From DYGA01 sp964540695 (GTDB taxonomy: Bacteria; Patescibacteriota; Patescibacteriia; S139-126): a stretch of 64,000 bases of DNA. The notes beneath the pieces were generated by a model that was not told where the DNA came from, made no database searches, and saw only the letters and a program-made list of their open reading frames with translations. The translations under genes and the position numbers were made by a program. How positions within the stretch are numbered: position 1 is the first letter of the stretch; each line of letters starts with the position of its first letter. The stretch lies in contig CAZINS010000001.1 in assembly GCA_964540695.1 (NCBI GenBank), forward strand, positions 1 through 64,000, read 5' to 3'. Shown here in pieces: positions 1 to 7,590 of the stretch.

Positions 1-2
1 CG

Positions 3-707
3 GTAGTTTATTTAATTCAGTATGGACTAAAAAGACCTTTTAAATCAAAAGCTGCATTATTAAGTCGTTATTCATTAAATAAAATTATAGTTGTTGAACC
101 CTCTATATTAGATCAATATCCTCTTGGTGAACCAATTAAATATCCTCAATACGCTTTATATCGATCACCCAAAGGAACTGTCTATATGATAATAGATGAT
201 GTTAAACATGGATTTACTTCTGCTCAGGTTATGAAAAATTTAGGAATTAACCCAGAAGAAATTGAAGATATGAGCCAAACGTTGATTAATGAGATACCTG
301 AAGGATCACCTATTTCTATGACCAGCGCTTATCCGATGGGTGCCTTATTACAAAATATTGAAACTGGAACTGTCTATTATGTTAAAGATGGTAAAAAATA
401 TCCAATTGTTCATCGTGATATTATGACGGTAAATTTTGGCGATAAACCACTAATTACCGCGGTCAACTCCGATCAACTGACAAATTATGTTTCTATGCCA
501 CCTCTTTATATTCAAGATGGAGAATTAATTACTAGTATTGATCCTGATAAAAATGCCGTTTATGTGATTTCGGATGGTTTAAAAAGACCAATTATTTCTG
601 GAGAAGCTTTTGAAGCTCTCGGATATAAATGGGAAAATATCAAATATATAAATGACCAAGTAGTAAACATGCATCCTACTGGTGAGCCTATCGATTCTAT
701 AAAATAA
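3..707 (+). CDS. Partial repeat protein (5' end outside window)
   Basis: The frame is open from base 3, so the gene starts before the window; the first internal ATG is at 186. The protein is built from about four degenerate repeats of 50-60 residues. Each has a beta-strand-like GTVYYV/NAVYVI start, a turn with Gly, then KRPI or KYPI, and ends in a G-E/S-P-I or G-E-L-I step. Similar short repeats occur in secreted or wall-associated proteins of Patescibacteria and Actinobacteria, often next to cell-wall hydrolase domains. No catalytic domain lies in the visible part. It is followed 3 bp later by the LigB-like gene and is probably the first visible member of a six-gene plus-strand operon. Function unknown. 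Confidence 0.7.
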   Translation, partial: VVYLIQYGLKRPFKSKAALLSRYSLNKIIVVEPSILDQYPLGEPIKYPQYALYRSPKGTVYMIIDDVKHGFTSAQVMKNLGINPEEIEDMSQTLINEIPEGSPISMTSAYPMGALLQNIETGTVYYVKDGKKYPIVHRDIMTVNFGDKPLITAVNSDQLTNYVSMPPLYIQDGELITSIDPDKNAVYVISDGLKRPIISGEAFEALGYKWENIKYINDQVVNMHPTGEPIDSIK

Positions 708-710
708 AAT

Positions 711-1496
711 ATGTCCTTAGTTGGTGCAGCAATTTTGCCGCATAATCCCCTATTAGTTTCTTCTGTTGGTTTACAAAACCAAACAGATTTTAAAAATACC
801 TTAAATGGAATTAAAAAAGTTTTATTTTTTATTGAATCATTAAATGTTGATTCAATAGTTATAATAAGTGCTCATAATACGATATTACCTGGTTCTTTTT
901 TAATTAATCTATGTCCTGAGTATAACGTAAATTTCAATAAATTTGGCGATTTAAACACAAACTTAGTTTTTAGAGCAAATACCGCTGCGGCTTACCGGTT
1001 AAAAGAATCACTCGAAACCAAATTACCTGTTAGTTTAATTTGCGAACTACAATTAGACTATACTTTTGGTGTAATCTTGAATTTTTTAAAAGAAAAAAAT
1101 AGTCAAAAATCAATAATTCCCATTTATAGTACCGGAAAGAAGTCCAATGAACAAGAAATAGATTTTGGTGAAGCAATTATGAATTCTTTGCAAAAAGATA
1201 ATCAAAAATTTTTTGTAATTGTTAGCGGTGATTTGTCTCATCAAAAAACTAATGAACAAATTTTATCAACAGTTAGTAAAGAATATGACCATCTATTAAT
1301 AAAATATTTAAAACAAAATAATTTTAATCAAATTGAAAGTATACCAGAAGAAAAAATAATTAATTCACATCAATGTATACATAATCCTCTGCTTATTTTG
1401 ACAGGCATCTTACGTAATTTAAACTTTAGTACTGATATATACTCTTATGAAAATATCCATGGGGTTGGACTCTTAACCGCCACTATTAAATTATGA
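711..1496 (+). CDS. LigB/Memo-like protein (class III extradiol dioxygenase superfamily)
   Basis: 261 aa. The N-terminus AAILPHNPLLVSSVG is the LigB-type opening with its His. Further His-bearing strands are IISAHNT (about residue 55) and SGDLSHQ (about 175), which match metal-ligand positions of LigB and Memo folds. A C-terminal segment has HNPLLILTG. The stop overlaps the start of an AMMECR1-type gene (ATGA). Memo and AMMECR1 genes form the 'AmmeMemoRadiSam' trio with a radical SAM gene; no radical SAM gene is visible here. The pairing favours a Memo-like role over aromatic ring cleavage. Substrate unknown. Confidence 0.7.
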   Translation: MSLVGAAILPHNPLLVSSVGLQNQTDFKNTLNGIKKVLFFIESLNVDSIVIISAHNTILPGSFLINLCPEYNVNFNKFGDLNTNLVFRANTAAAYRLKESLETKLPVSLICELQLDYTFGVILNFLKEKNSQKSIIPIYSTGKKSNEQEIDFGEAIMNSLQKDNQKFFVIVSGDLSHQKTNEQILSTVSKEYDHLLIKYLKQNNFNQIESIPEEKIINSHQCIHNPLLILTGILRNLNFSTDIYSYENIHGVGLLTATIKL

Positions 1497-2014
1497 ATCG
1501 CCAAATTATTGTTACTTTAGCCAAAGAAACTGCAAAAATATATTTGCATGAGGGCATAACCATTGCCACTACCGCAGACATGCCCGAGTGGTTATGTAAA
1601 AATAATTATGGAGTTTATATAATATTTTTAGATTATGCAAAAAATATTCGCAGTCAAGCGGGTAGTGTTGTACCGACAACTAGTTGTTTAGGAGAGGAAA
1701 TAATAAAACAAACAATAAACTCCTTAAAAGGTAATAATATTTTTAAACCGATAGATAAAAATGAGATAAATGGGTTAAAATTAGCTGTTTATATAATATT
1801 AAAACAGGAAGCTATCTACAATTTAGCACTATTAGATCCCGAAAAAGATGGCTTGTTAGTTGTCAAAAGTAATAAAGAAAATTATGGTTTAGCTCTACCG
1901 CAAAAAATAAGTGCCGACGACCTGGTTAAAATAGCCTGTCACAATGGTAAAATAGATTATAAGAATGACAATTATAAAATATTTCGTTTGACTATTAAAA
2001 AATATATTGAATGA
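1493..2014 (+). CDS. AMMECR1-domain protein, divergent
   Basis: 173 aa. The order of segments follows the AMMECR1 fold: N-terminal helix (LAKETAKIYL), a strand region, then a segment ending in LGEEIIKQTINS and FKPIDKNEINGLKLAVYIL, which resembles the family's L-A-EEV..NA and P-V/I-...EL..L.V.V.VL region. The family's hallmark LRGCIG motif is replaced by IRSQAGS (about residues 51-57), so the conserved Cys is lost at that spot, although a Cys sits a little further on (TTSCLG). It overlaps its neighbours by 4 bp on each side, which implies coupled translation with the LigB-like and PriA-like genes. Biochemical role unknown for the whole family. Confidence 0.65.
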   Translation: MNRQIIVTLAKETAKIYLHEGITIATTADMPEWLCKNNYGVYIIFLDYAKNIRSQAGSVVPTTSCLGEEIIKQTINSLKGNNIFKPIDKNEINGLKLAVYIILKQEAIYNLALLDPEKDGLLVVKSNKENYGLALPQKISADDLVKIACHNGKIDYKNDNYKIFRLTIKKYIE

Positions 2015-3807
2015 TCGCTAGTGTTATACCTTTGATAAAATTACCAAAAAAATTGGTTTTTTTTGATTATGAAATACCTCCGGAAATTAAATTAAATAAA
2101 TTTTCTGTTGTTATTGTGCCCTGGCGTAATATTAAAATTCCGGCTTTGGTTATTAATATTAAAAAAAGTACTAAAGCTGAAAAAAAACTGGTTTTAAAAC
2201 AAATCATAAAACCAATTAATCAAGGTAAACCCTTAGCTACTCTAAATCAATTTAATTTAATTTCAGAATTAGCAGAAAATTTTTTGTTATCCCCTAGTAT
2301 TTGGTGGAAGACAATACTTCCAAAATTCCCCCTTACCAGGGCAATTACTTTTTCTATTGCTAAAAATATTTATAAAAAAGTTAAAAAAAATAATAATTTA
2401 AAAGTTAATATTAATCTACAAATTAAAGATACACACCGACAAATGATTGATAGTATAATTGATCAAATAAATTTGGATGGACAACAACTAATTCTTTGTC
2501 CCGAAATAATTGATATAAATATAATTTACAACTATTTACCAGAAAATCTAAAAAAACAAACAGTTTTTTATCATAAAAAATTAGGTAATAAGTTACTTTT
2601 AAACAACTATTTTAAAATTTTTAACAACCAAACAAAAATTATTATTGGGACAAAACTAGCTATTCTTCTTCCCTTTTCTAACTTGAAAAATATCCATGTA
2701 TTCAAATCGGACAACTATGGCTTTTCTATCGGAGACCAAAATCCAAGATATAATTTAGATCATTTATATAATTTAATAAATAAAATCTATAAAATTCCTG
2801 TAAATTTGTATTCTTTATCACCTTGGGTTGATATGTATGCTTATTTAAAAAAAGAGAAGCAGGAAATAAAAGACAATCAAAAACCTATTAATTTCCAGTT
2901 AATAGACATGGTGGCTGAAAAGAGAGCTGGTAATTTTAGTTATATTTCTTGGCCACTTGAACAAGCAATAAAAAATACCCTATCCTTGGATAAAAAATGT
3001 TTATTTTTCGTTAATCGTAAGGGTTTAAAACAAAATATCTATTGCCAAGATTGTGGTTGGCAGCCAACTTGTGCTAAATGTGAAAGTTATTTAAAAACTC
3101 AAACATCAGATATTTTATTTTGTGGAGTTTGTCAAATTAAATATCCCCTACCCTTAACTTGTCCTGTATGTAAAAGTATAAAATTAAAAAGTTTTGGTTT
3201 AACCAACCAATCTTTAGTGGAGATCTTAAAAAAAATTACCAATCGTAACGATGTTATTTATGTTGATAGTGAAAACGATAACTTACCTACAAATAAAAAA
3301 TTGATTGTGGCTACAAAATACTTTATACCACGTATAGATAGTAGTCATGGTTTAATTGCATTTATTGATGGCGATCAAGAATTAATAAGTCATAACTATC
3401 GTAGTCTCGAGTTTGCTTGGCAATTTTTTAATAACGCATTTAGAACTTTACCTGAATGTCAAAAGATTATTCAAACAAAAAAAATAGATCATTTTTTTTG
3501 GGAATATCTGAGTCAATTTACTTATAATAAATTTTGGCAAAAAGAAATGCACTGGAGAAAAAAATTAAATTTTCCCCCTTATACAAAAATTATTAAATTA
3601 ATAATTAAAGAAAAAAATCAAATTAAATTAAAAACCGCAAAAGATATAATTATTAAACAATTAGATAAAGATTATATTAATATAATAATTCTAAACGATT
3701 TTGAAATTGTTTTTCGTTTTGCGTATAATTATACTGATAAAATAAAGGAAATATTGTCAAAACTACCAGAATCTATTATGATTGAATTTAATCCTTATGA
3801 AATATAA
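2011..3807 (+). CDS. priA: PriA-like primosomal protein N' without helicase motifs
   Basis: 598 aa against about 730 for typical PriA. The N-terminal DNA 3'-end-binding domain is recognisable (VIPLIKLPKKLVFFDYEIP). The zinc-binding insert is intact with four CxxC-type pairs (about residues 345-395: CQDCGW, CAKCES, CGVC, CPVCKS), and the C-terminal NFPPYTKIIKL block is present. The Walker A loop (GxTGSGKT in PriA) is absent where it should precede LILCPEI; DEEH is replaced by KSDNYG; GSATP by SLSPW; and the arginine-finger region VAGRAGR is gone. It should therefore bind forks and partners but not hydrolyse ATP. It overlaps the AMMECR1 gene by 4 bp. Confidence 0.8.
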   Translation: MIASVIPLIKLPKKLVFFDYEIPPEIKLNKFSVVIVPWRNIKIPALVINIKKSTKAEKKLVLKQIIKPINQGKPLATLNQFNLISELAENFLLSPSIWWKTILPKFPLTRAITFSIAKNIYKKVKKNNNLKVNINLQIKDTHRQMIDSIIDQINLDGQQLILCPEIIDINIIYNYLPENLKKQTVFYHKKLGNKLLLNNYFKIFNNQTKIIIGTKLAILLPFSNLKNIHVFKSDNYGFSIGDQNPRYNLDHLYNLINKIYKIPVNLYSLSPWVDMYAYLKKEKQEIKDNQKPINFQLIDMVAEKRAGNFSYISWPLEQAIKNTLSLDKKCLFFVNRKGLKQNIYCQDCGWQPTCAKCESYLKTQTSDILFCGVCQIKYPLPLTCPVCKSIKLKSFGLTNQSLVEILKKITNRNDVIYVDSENDNLPTNKKLIVATKYFIPRIDSSHGLIAFIDGDQELISHNYRSLEFAWQFFNNAFRTLPECQKIIQTKKIDHFFWEYLSQFTYNKFWQKEMHWRKKLNFPPYTKIIKLIIKEKNQIKLKTAKDIIIKQLDKDYINIIILNDFEIVFRFAYNYTDKIKEILSKLPESIMIEFNPYEI

Positions 3808-3808
3808 T

Positions 3809-4318
3809 ATGCCTAAAGATCCTGCAAAAATTTTACCTATTGTTATCTATCCAGATGGTAGATTAAGAAAAAATAGTAAAAATATAAAGAATACACTTGA
3901 CGAAACAATCCAACAGTTAATTGTCGACATGAAGTTAACTTTACAAGCGGCCAATGGCATAGGTTTAGCAGCCCCTCAAGTTGGTAAAAACATAAACTTA
4001 ATATTAGTGAATGATGGTTCGGGTGTAAAAGTATATATAAATCCGGTTATTATTTATCGTTCCAGGACAAAAAATATTTTTGAAGAAGGATGTTTGTCTA
4101 TACCTGAGGTGTTTGGTCAAGTAACCCGACCGGAAAAAGTTTGGTTCTTCTATCGTGACGCCAATAATAGATTTAATTTTAAAATTAGCTCTGGATTAGA
4201 AGCAAGAATCTTACAACATGAAGTCGATCATTTGCGAGGAATATTATTTATTGATAAAACACAAAACATAACTCAAGGCAAAGACAAACTTGAATTTTAT
4301 GAAAACAATGCCAAATAA
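3809..4318 (+). CDS. def: Peptide deformylase
   Basis: About 169 aa from ATG 3809. It removes the formyl group from nascent N-formylmethionine. All three motifs are present: GIGLAAPQVG (motif I), EEGCLSIP (motif II, metal Cys), and QHEVDHLRG (motif III, HExDH with two metal His). The frame is open further upstream to 3782, but MPKDPAKILPIVIYPDGRLR is the usual PDF opening and ATG 3809 lies just after the priA stop, so this start is preferred. The gene sits with fmt, the usual def-fmt pair. Confidence 0.95.
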   Translation: MPKDPAKILPIVIYPDGRLRKNSKNIKNTLDETIQQLIVDMKLTLQAANGIGLAAPQVGKNINLILVNDGSGVKVYINPVIIYRSRTKNIFEEGCLSIPEVFGQVTRPEKVWFFYRDANNRFNFKISSGLEARILQHEVDHLRGILFIDKTQNITQGKDKLEFYENNAK

Positions 4319-5255
4319 ATATAAATTGATTTTTTTTGGCTCCCCTGCTTTTGCAGTTAAATCTTTACAGGCATTAATAAATGCTGATTTTGAAATTTTA
4401 GCAGTTGTTACTCAACCACCTAAAACAAAAGGTAGAAATAAAATTTTAGCTGAAACTGATCTTTCTGTTGCTGCTAAAAAAATGGGACTTAAGGTAATAA
4501 ACCCTATTCATTTTGATACCGAAACAATAAAGCAAATTAAAAATCTACAAGCAGATTTGTTTGTAGTAGTGGCTTATGGGAAAATTTTACCTAACGATTT
4601 AATTAATTTGCCACCAAAAGGTTTAATTAATTTGCACCCATCTTTATTGCCTAAATATCGCGGTCCATCTCCTGTACAAACCGCTTTGCTTAATAATGAA
4701 ACTTTAACTGGTATAACAATTATGAAGTTAGACAATAAAGTTGATCATGGTCCAATTTTATTTCAAATCCCTGAAAAAATTAAAGCTAATGACGATTTCC
4801 AAACTTTATTAAATAGATTATTTGAAATTGGTGCTAAAAATTTACCAGAGGTTTTAATAAAATATTTAAATAATGAGCTAATTCCTACGTCTCAAGATGA
4901 CACGCAGGCCACTTATACTAAATTATTAAAAAAAGAGGATGGTTTAATAAATTGGCAATCTGATGCTTTGTATATAAGGCAGCAAATTTTAGCTTTTAAA
5001 CCTTGGCCAGCAACTTATTCGTATTGTAAAAATAAACTTTATAAATTTCACTCGGCTGAAGTAGTTGCCGGTACATTACAACCAGGTGAAATAAAAATAG
5101 ATAAAAAAAACCAGAAACTTTTTATTGGTACTGGTAAATCAATACTTTCTATAAATGCTATCCAACCTGAAGGTAAAGGTATATTAAAAATAATAGATTT
5201 TATCTCTGGCTATGATCTGGATGGTTTATTTTTTACCACTCACCCAAAAACCTAA
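4308..5255 (+). CDS. fmt: Methionyl-tRNA formyltransferase
   Basis: About 315 aa. It formylates Met-tRNAi using 10-formyl-THF, pairing functionally with the upstream deformylase. The N-terminal Rossmann-like domain begins KLIFFGSPAFAVKSL. The signature INLHPSLLPKYRGPSPVQ (about residues 105-122) carries the catalytic His and the SLLPxYRG loop; D-H-G-P follows. The C-terminal domain starts near KEDGLINW. The frame is open from TTG 4290, with ATGs at 4299 and 4308; 4308 (MPNKYKLIFFG) is preferred, overlapping def by 11 bp. Its 3' end overlaps the convergent glycosyltransferase by 30 bp. Confidence 0.95.
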   Translation: MPNKYKLIFFGSPAFAVKSLQALINADFEILAVVTQPPKTKGRNKILAETDLSVAAKKMGLKVINPIHFDTETIKQIKNLQADLFVVVAYGKILPNDLINLPPKGLINLHPSLLPKYRGPSPVQTALLNNETLTGITIMKLDNKVDHGPILFQIPEKIKANDDFQTLLNRLFEIGAKNLPEVLIKYLNNELIPTSQDDTQATYTKLLKKEDGLINWQSDALYIRQQILAFKPWPATYSYCKNKLYKFHSAEVVAGTLQPGEIKIDKKNQKLFIGTGKSILSINAIQPEGKGILKIIDFISGYDLDGLFFTTHPKT

Positions 5256-6767
5256 ATATTTGCCGATCATCAATCTAGTTTGCGCATCAGTGGCTGGAAT
5301 TGAACCAAAAACTATCATACCTATAGGAAATAATACCCACTGTAAAGGGACGACTATATATTCCCACCATTTTGATTTATCTTTACTCCTGGGCATAAGT
5401 AAAGTCGACAAAACCGCTGAAAAAATTAAACCAATCATAGCGGTATTCATAACAATCTGTAAAACAATCGGAGCATTTTGTGCGATAACAGATGATTTAT
5501 CAACGTTTTTACTTACCCATAAAGGCAGGTAGCCTAAAATTGTAATTAATACCGGAGCAGTCGCCCAAGAATATACCCCTTCCAATTGGTTCCATAAATA
5601 ATGTAATCCTTTTTTAAAAGGTAAATTTTTTATTTTTAAATAAAACCATGCTTGATAAGGAAAATTTTCTACACCCCAAGCCCAGCGTCTCATTTGTTTA
5701 TATTGATCCTTGAAACCTTGCCAAATTGAACCAGTATAAACTGTGTTCATAGAAACGGGTATATACATTGGCTCAACTTTATAATTACCATTATAATGAC
5801 AAAAACCTTGAAGAAATATACGGGAATCTTCGGTAACAATATCTTTTTGCCAAAAACCAACATCAATCAACATTTTTAAACTCATCGAATGAGAAGAAAA
5901 AGTAAATAATCTTTCAGGCCTAGCTAAATCAGTCAACAGCCAAAATGTTGTAGAATAAGCGATAATTCTAATAGGAGCAGGTGTTTCCCAAATATTATTA
6001 TTGTAAATTGCTAAAGGCTGATAACTTACTTTGGTAGGATCTTCCATCTGTAAATATTTATAGGTCAAATAGGCAAAATATTGTTCGTGGGGTCTGGTAT
6101 CTATATCAAAACTAGAAACAATAATATTTTCTATTGGCCATGGTTTTGATTTAACATAAGATAAAATTTTGTTTCCGGCATAATTTAAATTTGAACCTTT
6201 GCCAGGAATTTCATTAGGTAAATTTTTAGGGTGTATAGTAAAAATTAAATCTAAAAACATTTCACCATATTTTTGTTTTACTTGTTCAATAACAGTTTTA
6301 AAATGTTCTTCATCTCTTTCTTCACCAGCCAATATAACAACCATTTTTTTAAGATCAAATTGACAAGCTGCTAAAGAAGCAAAAGATTTATCTATAACTT
6401 CAAACGGTTCTTTATAAGTAGGTAAAAAAATTAAATGAATATAATCCTTCCATTCTGACTTTTCATTTTTTAAAATTTTAAACCAATCTTGGGAAATTAT
6501 TTTTTTATACTTTTTCCAAGAATGTACTAAATAGACAGATAAATACATAACTCGAGTCAACCAATAAATGTCAAAAATTATAATAAAATAAATGGCCCAT
6601 AAGGGTTTAATAAACGAAACGGCAATAGCGCTTAGATAAGTTGACCAAACCAAAACTCCTGGAATAATTTCTAATAAACGATATTGTTGATCTTCTCTTA
6701 ATTTCAAAAAACGAGAACGATAATGTGGATTAAAAGTAATATCTTGTGGCTTGGTTGTTTTCATCAT
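5226..6767 (-). CDS. Membrane glycosyltransferase, family 2 (cellulose-synthase-like)
   Basis: 513 aa. Two N-terminal membrane segments (about residues 35-80) are followed by a cytosolic GT-A domain. The acceptor/catalytic motifs are ordered as in processive GT2 enzymes: PTYKEP near 110, SSFDIDTRP (DxD) near 220, VTEDSRIF (TED) near 305, and QMRRWAWG (QxxRW) near 355. Three or more membrane helices follow. This pattern points to a synthase that extrudes a polysaccharide or glycosylates lipid carriers; the sugar is unknown. Expression seems to come from its own promoter in the 78-bp gap behind the sortase terminator. Confidence 0.85.
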   Translation of the reverse strand: MMKTTKPQDITFNPHYRSRFLKLREDQQYRLLEIIPGVLVWSTYLSAIAVSFIKPLWAIYFIIIFDIYWLTRVMYLSVYLVHSWKKYKKIISQDWFKILKNEKSEWKDYIHLIFLPTYKEPFEVIDKSFASLAACQFDLKKMVVILAGEERDEEHFKTVIEQVKQKYGEMFLDLIFTIHPKNLPNEIPGKGSNLNYAGNKILSYVKSKPWPIENIIVSSFDIDTRPHEQYFAYLTYKYLQMEDPTKVSYQPLAIYNNNIWETPAPIRIIAYSTTFWLLTDLARPERLFTFSSHSMSLKMLIDVGFWQKDIVTEDSRIFLQGFCHYNGNYKVEPMYIPVSMNTVYTGSIWQGFKDQYKQMRRWAWGVENFPYQAWFYLKIKNLPFKKGLHYLWNQLEGVYSWATAPVLITILGYLPLWVSKNVDKSSVIAQNAPIVLQIVMNTAMIGLIFSAVLSTLLMPRSKDKSKWWEYIVVPLQWVLFPIGMIVFGSIPATDAQTRLMIGKYLGFWVSGKK

Positions 6768-6773
6768 ATAGTA

Positions 6774-6779
6774 AAAATA
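6774..6779 (-). promoter_or_regulatory. Extended -10 promoter, glycosyltransferase (leaderless type)
   Basis: On the minus strand the sequence reads TGT-TATTTT, then six bases, then ATG at 6767. The spacing puts the expected transcription start at the initiation codon. The hexamer is weaker than the TATAAT copies elsewhere in the window. Confidence 0.45.
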
Positions 6780-6800
6780 ACAAAATTTTTGACTTAAATC

Positions 6801-6837
6801 AACACAAAACAGACTAATGATTAGTCTGTTTTGTGTT
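6801..6837 (-). terminator. Long perfect hairpin after sortase gene
   Basis: A 17-bp perfect inverted repeat (6801-6817 with 6821-6837) surrounds a three-base loop TGA. It begins 9 bp after the sortase stop codon. A strong U-run is lacking, but the stem is the most stable in this part of the window. It separates the surface-protein/sortase unit from the glycosyltransferase. Confidence 0.7.
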
Positions 6838-6845
6838 GTTATATA

Positions 6846-7589
6846 TTATATTTTTTCAGCTATTACCACCAGTCTTTGTTTTGAAGTAAAAAGTGGAGTA
6901 CAAGAAAATATAGTTAAACGATCGTCAGAGGTATTATGTAAAATACTAATGTCTTCAGGTTCGACAATTTTAGTTTCAGATACTTTATACTCATATTTAA
7001 CTCCCTCCCAATAAACTGTTATAATATCGCCTTTTACTAATTTATCAATTAAATAAAATGTCTTGGGGCTGGGAGGGCGATGTAAATAACGATGTGCCGT
7101 GATAATTGTATTACCACCTTGATTTGGAGTTGAACCAATTGGCATACGCCAAATACCTTTCCATAAAATATCCTCACTATTCCCTTCTAAAACCTCGCTA
7201 TCTACCCCCATTTTGGGAATAACAATTTTATTTACGTTTTTCTTTGCTGCCAATTCCTGTGTTGCTTGTTTATTATAACTAACACCTAAAACGACAGTAT
7301 TTTTTACTGGACTATTGACTGAATTATTTATTTCTTCACCCTGTTTGTTGGTTATTTCTATTACTTCGTTAGTAGGTAAATGTAAATCAGATAATAGATA
7401 GTCTTCAGGAGGTAAATTGGCTGGTAACTCAGTAAAACCACTTAAACTAGTCTTTTCATCATCAGATAAAGCAGTTCTAATAGGCGCTGCAAGTAAATAT
7501 ACTCCAGTGACTACCAAAATTAATACGACTAAAGAGATTATTTTGGATACTAGGAAATAACGAGATTTTGGATGAATAAAATCAATCAT
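6846..7589 (-). CDS. Sortase (membrane transpeptidase)
   Basis: 247 aa. One N-terminal membrane helix (about residues 14-35), a polar linker, then a sortase beta-barrel from about 118. The catalytic triad is visible: His166 in ITAHRYL, Cys230 in TIFSCTP, Arg239 in SKQRLVV. It cleaves a C-terminal sorting signal and attaches the protein to the wall or another carrier. It starts 1 bp after the stop of the giant surface protein, which ends in LPDTNG plus a membrane helix, so that protein is the obvious substrate. Class assignment (D/E-like from the TAHR and SCTP boxes) is tentative. Confidence 0.92.
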   Translation of the reverse strand: MIDFIHPKSRYFLVSKIISLVVLILVVTGVYLLAAPIRTALSDDEKTSLSGFTELPANLPPEDYLLSDLHLPTNEVIEITNKQGEEINNSVNSPVKNTVVLGVSYNKQATQELAAKKNVNKIVIPKMGVDSEVLEGNSEDILWKGIWRMPIGSTPNQGGNTIITAHRYLHRPPSPKTFYLIDKLVKGDIITVYWEGVKYEYKVSETKIVEPEDISILHNTSDDRLTIFSCTPLFTSKQRLVVIAEKI

Positions 7590-7590
7590 T

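Noticed and set aside
711..1496. Aromatic ring-cleaving dioxygenase
   Set aside because: The fold is LigB-like, but pairing with AMMECR1 and lack of any aromatic pathway genes favour the Memo-like branch.
1493..2014. TGA recoded as Gly or Trp
   Set aside because: TGA ends genes at clean overlaps (1496, 2014, and others) and is not found within recognised domains, so the standard bacterial code applies.
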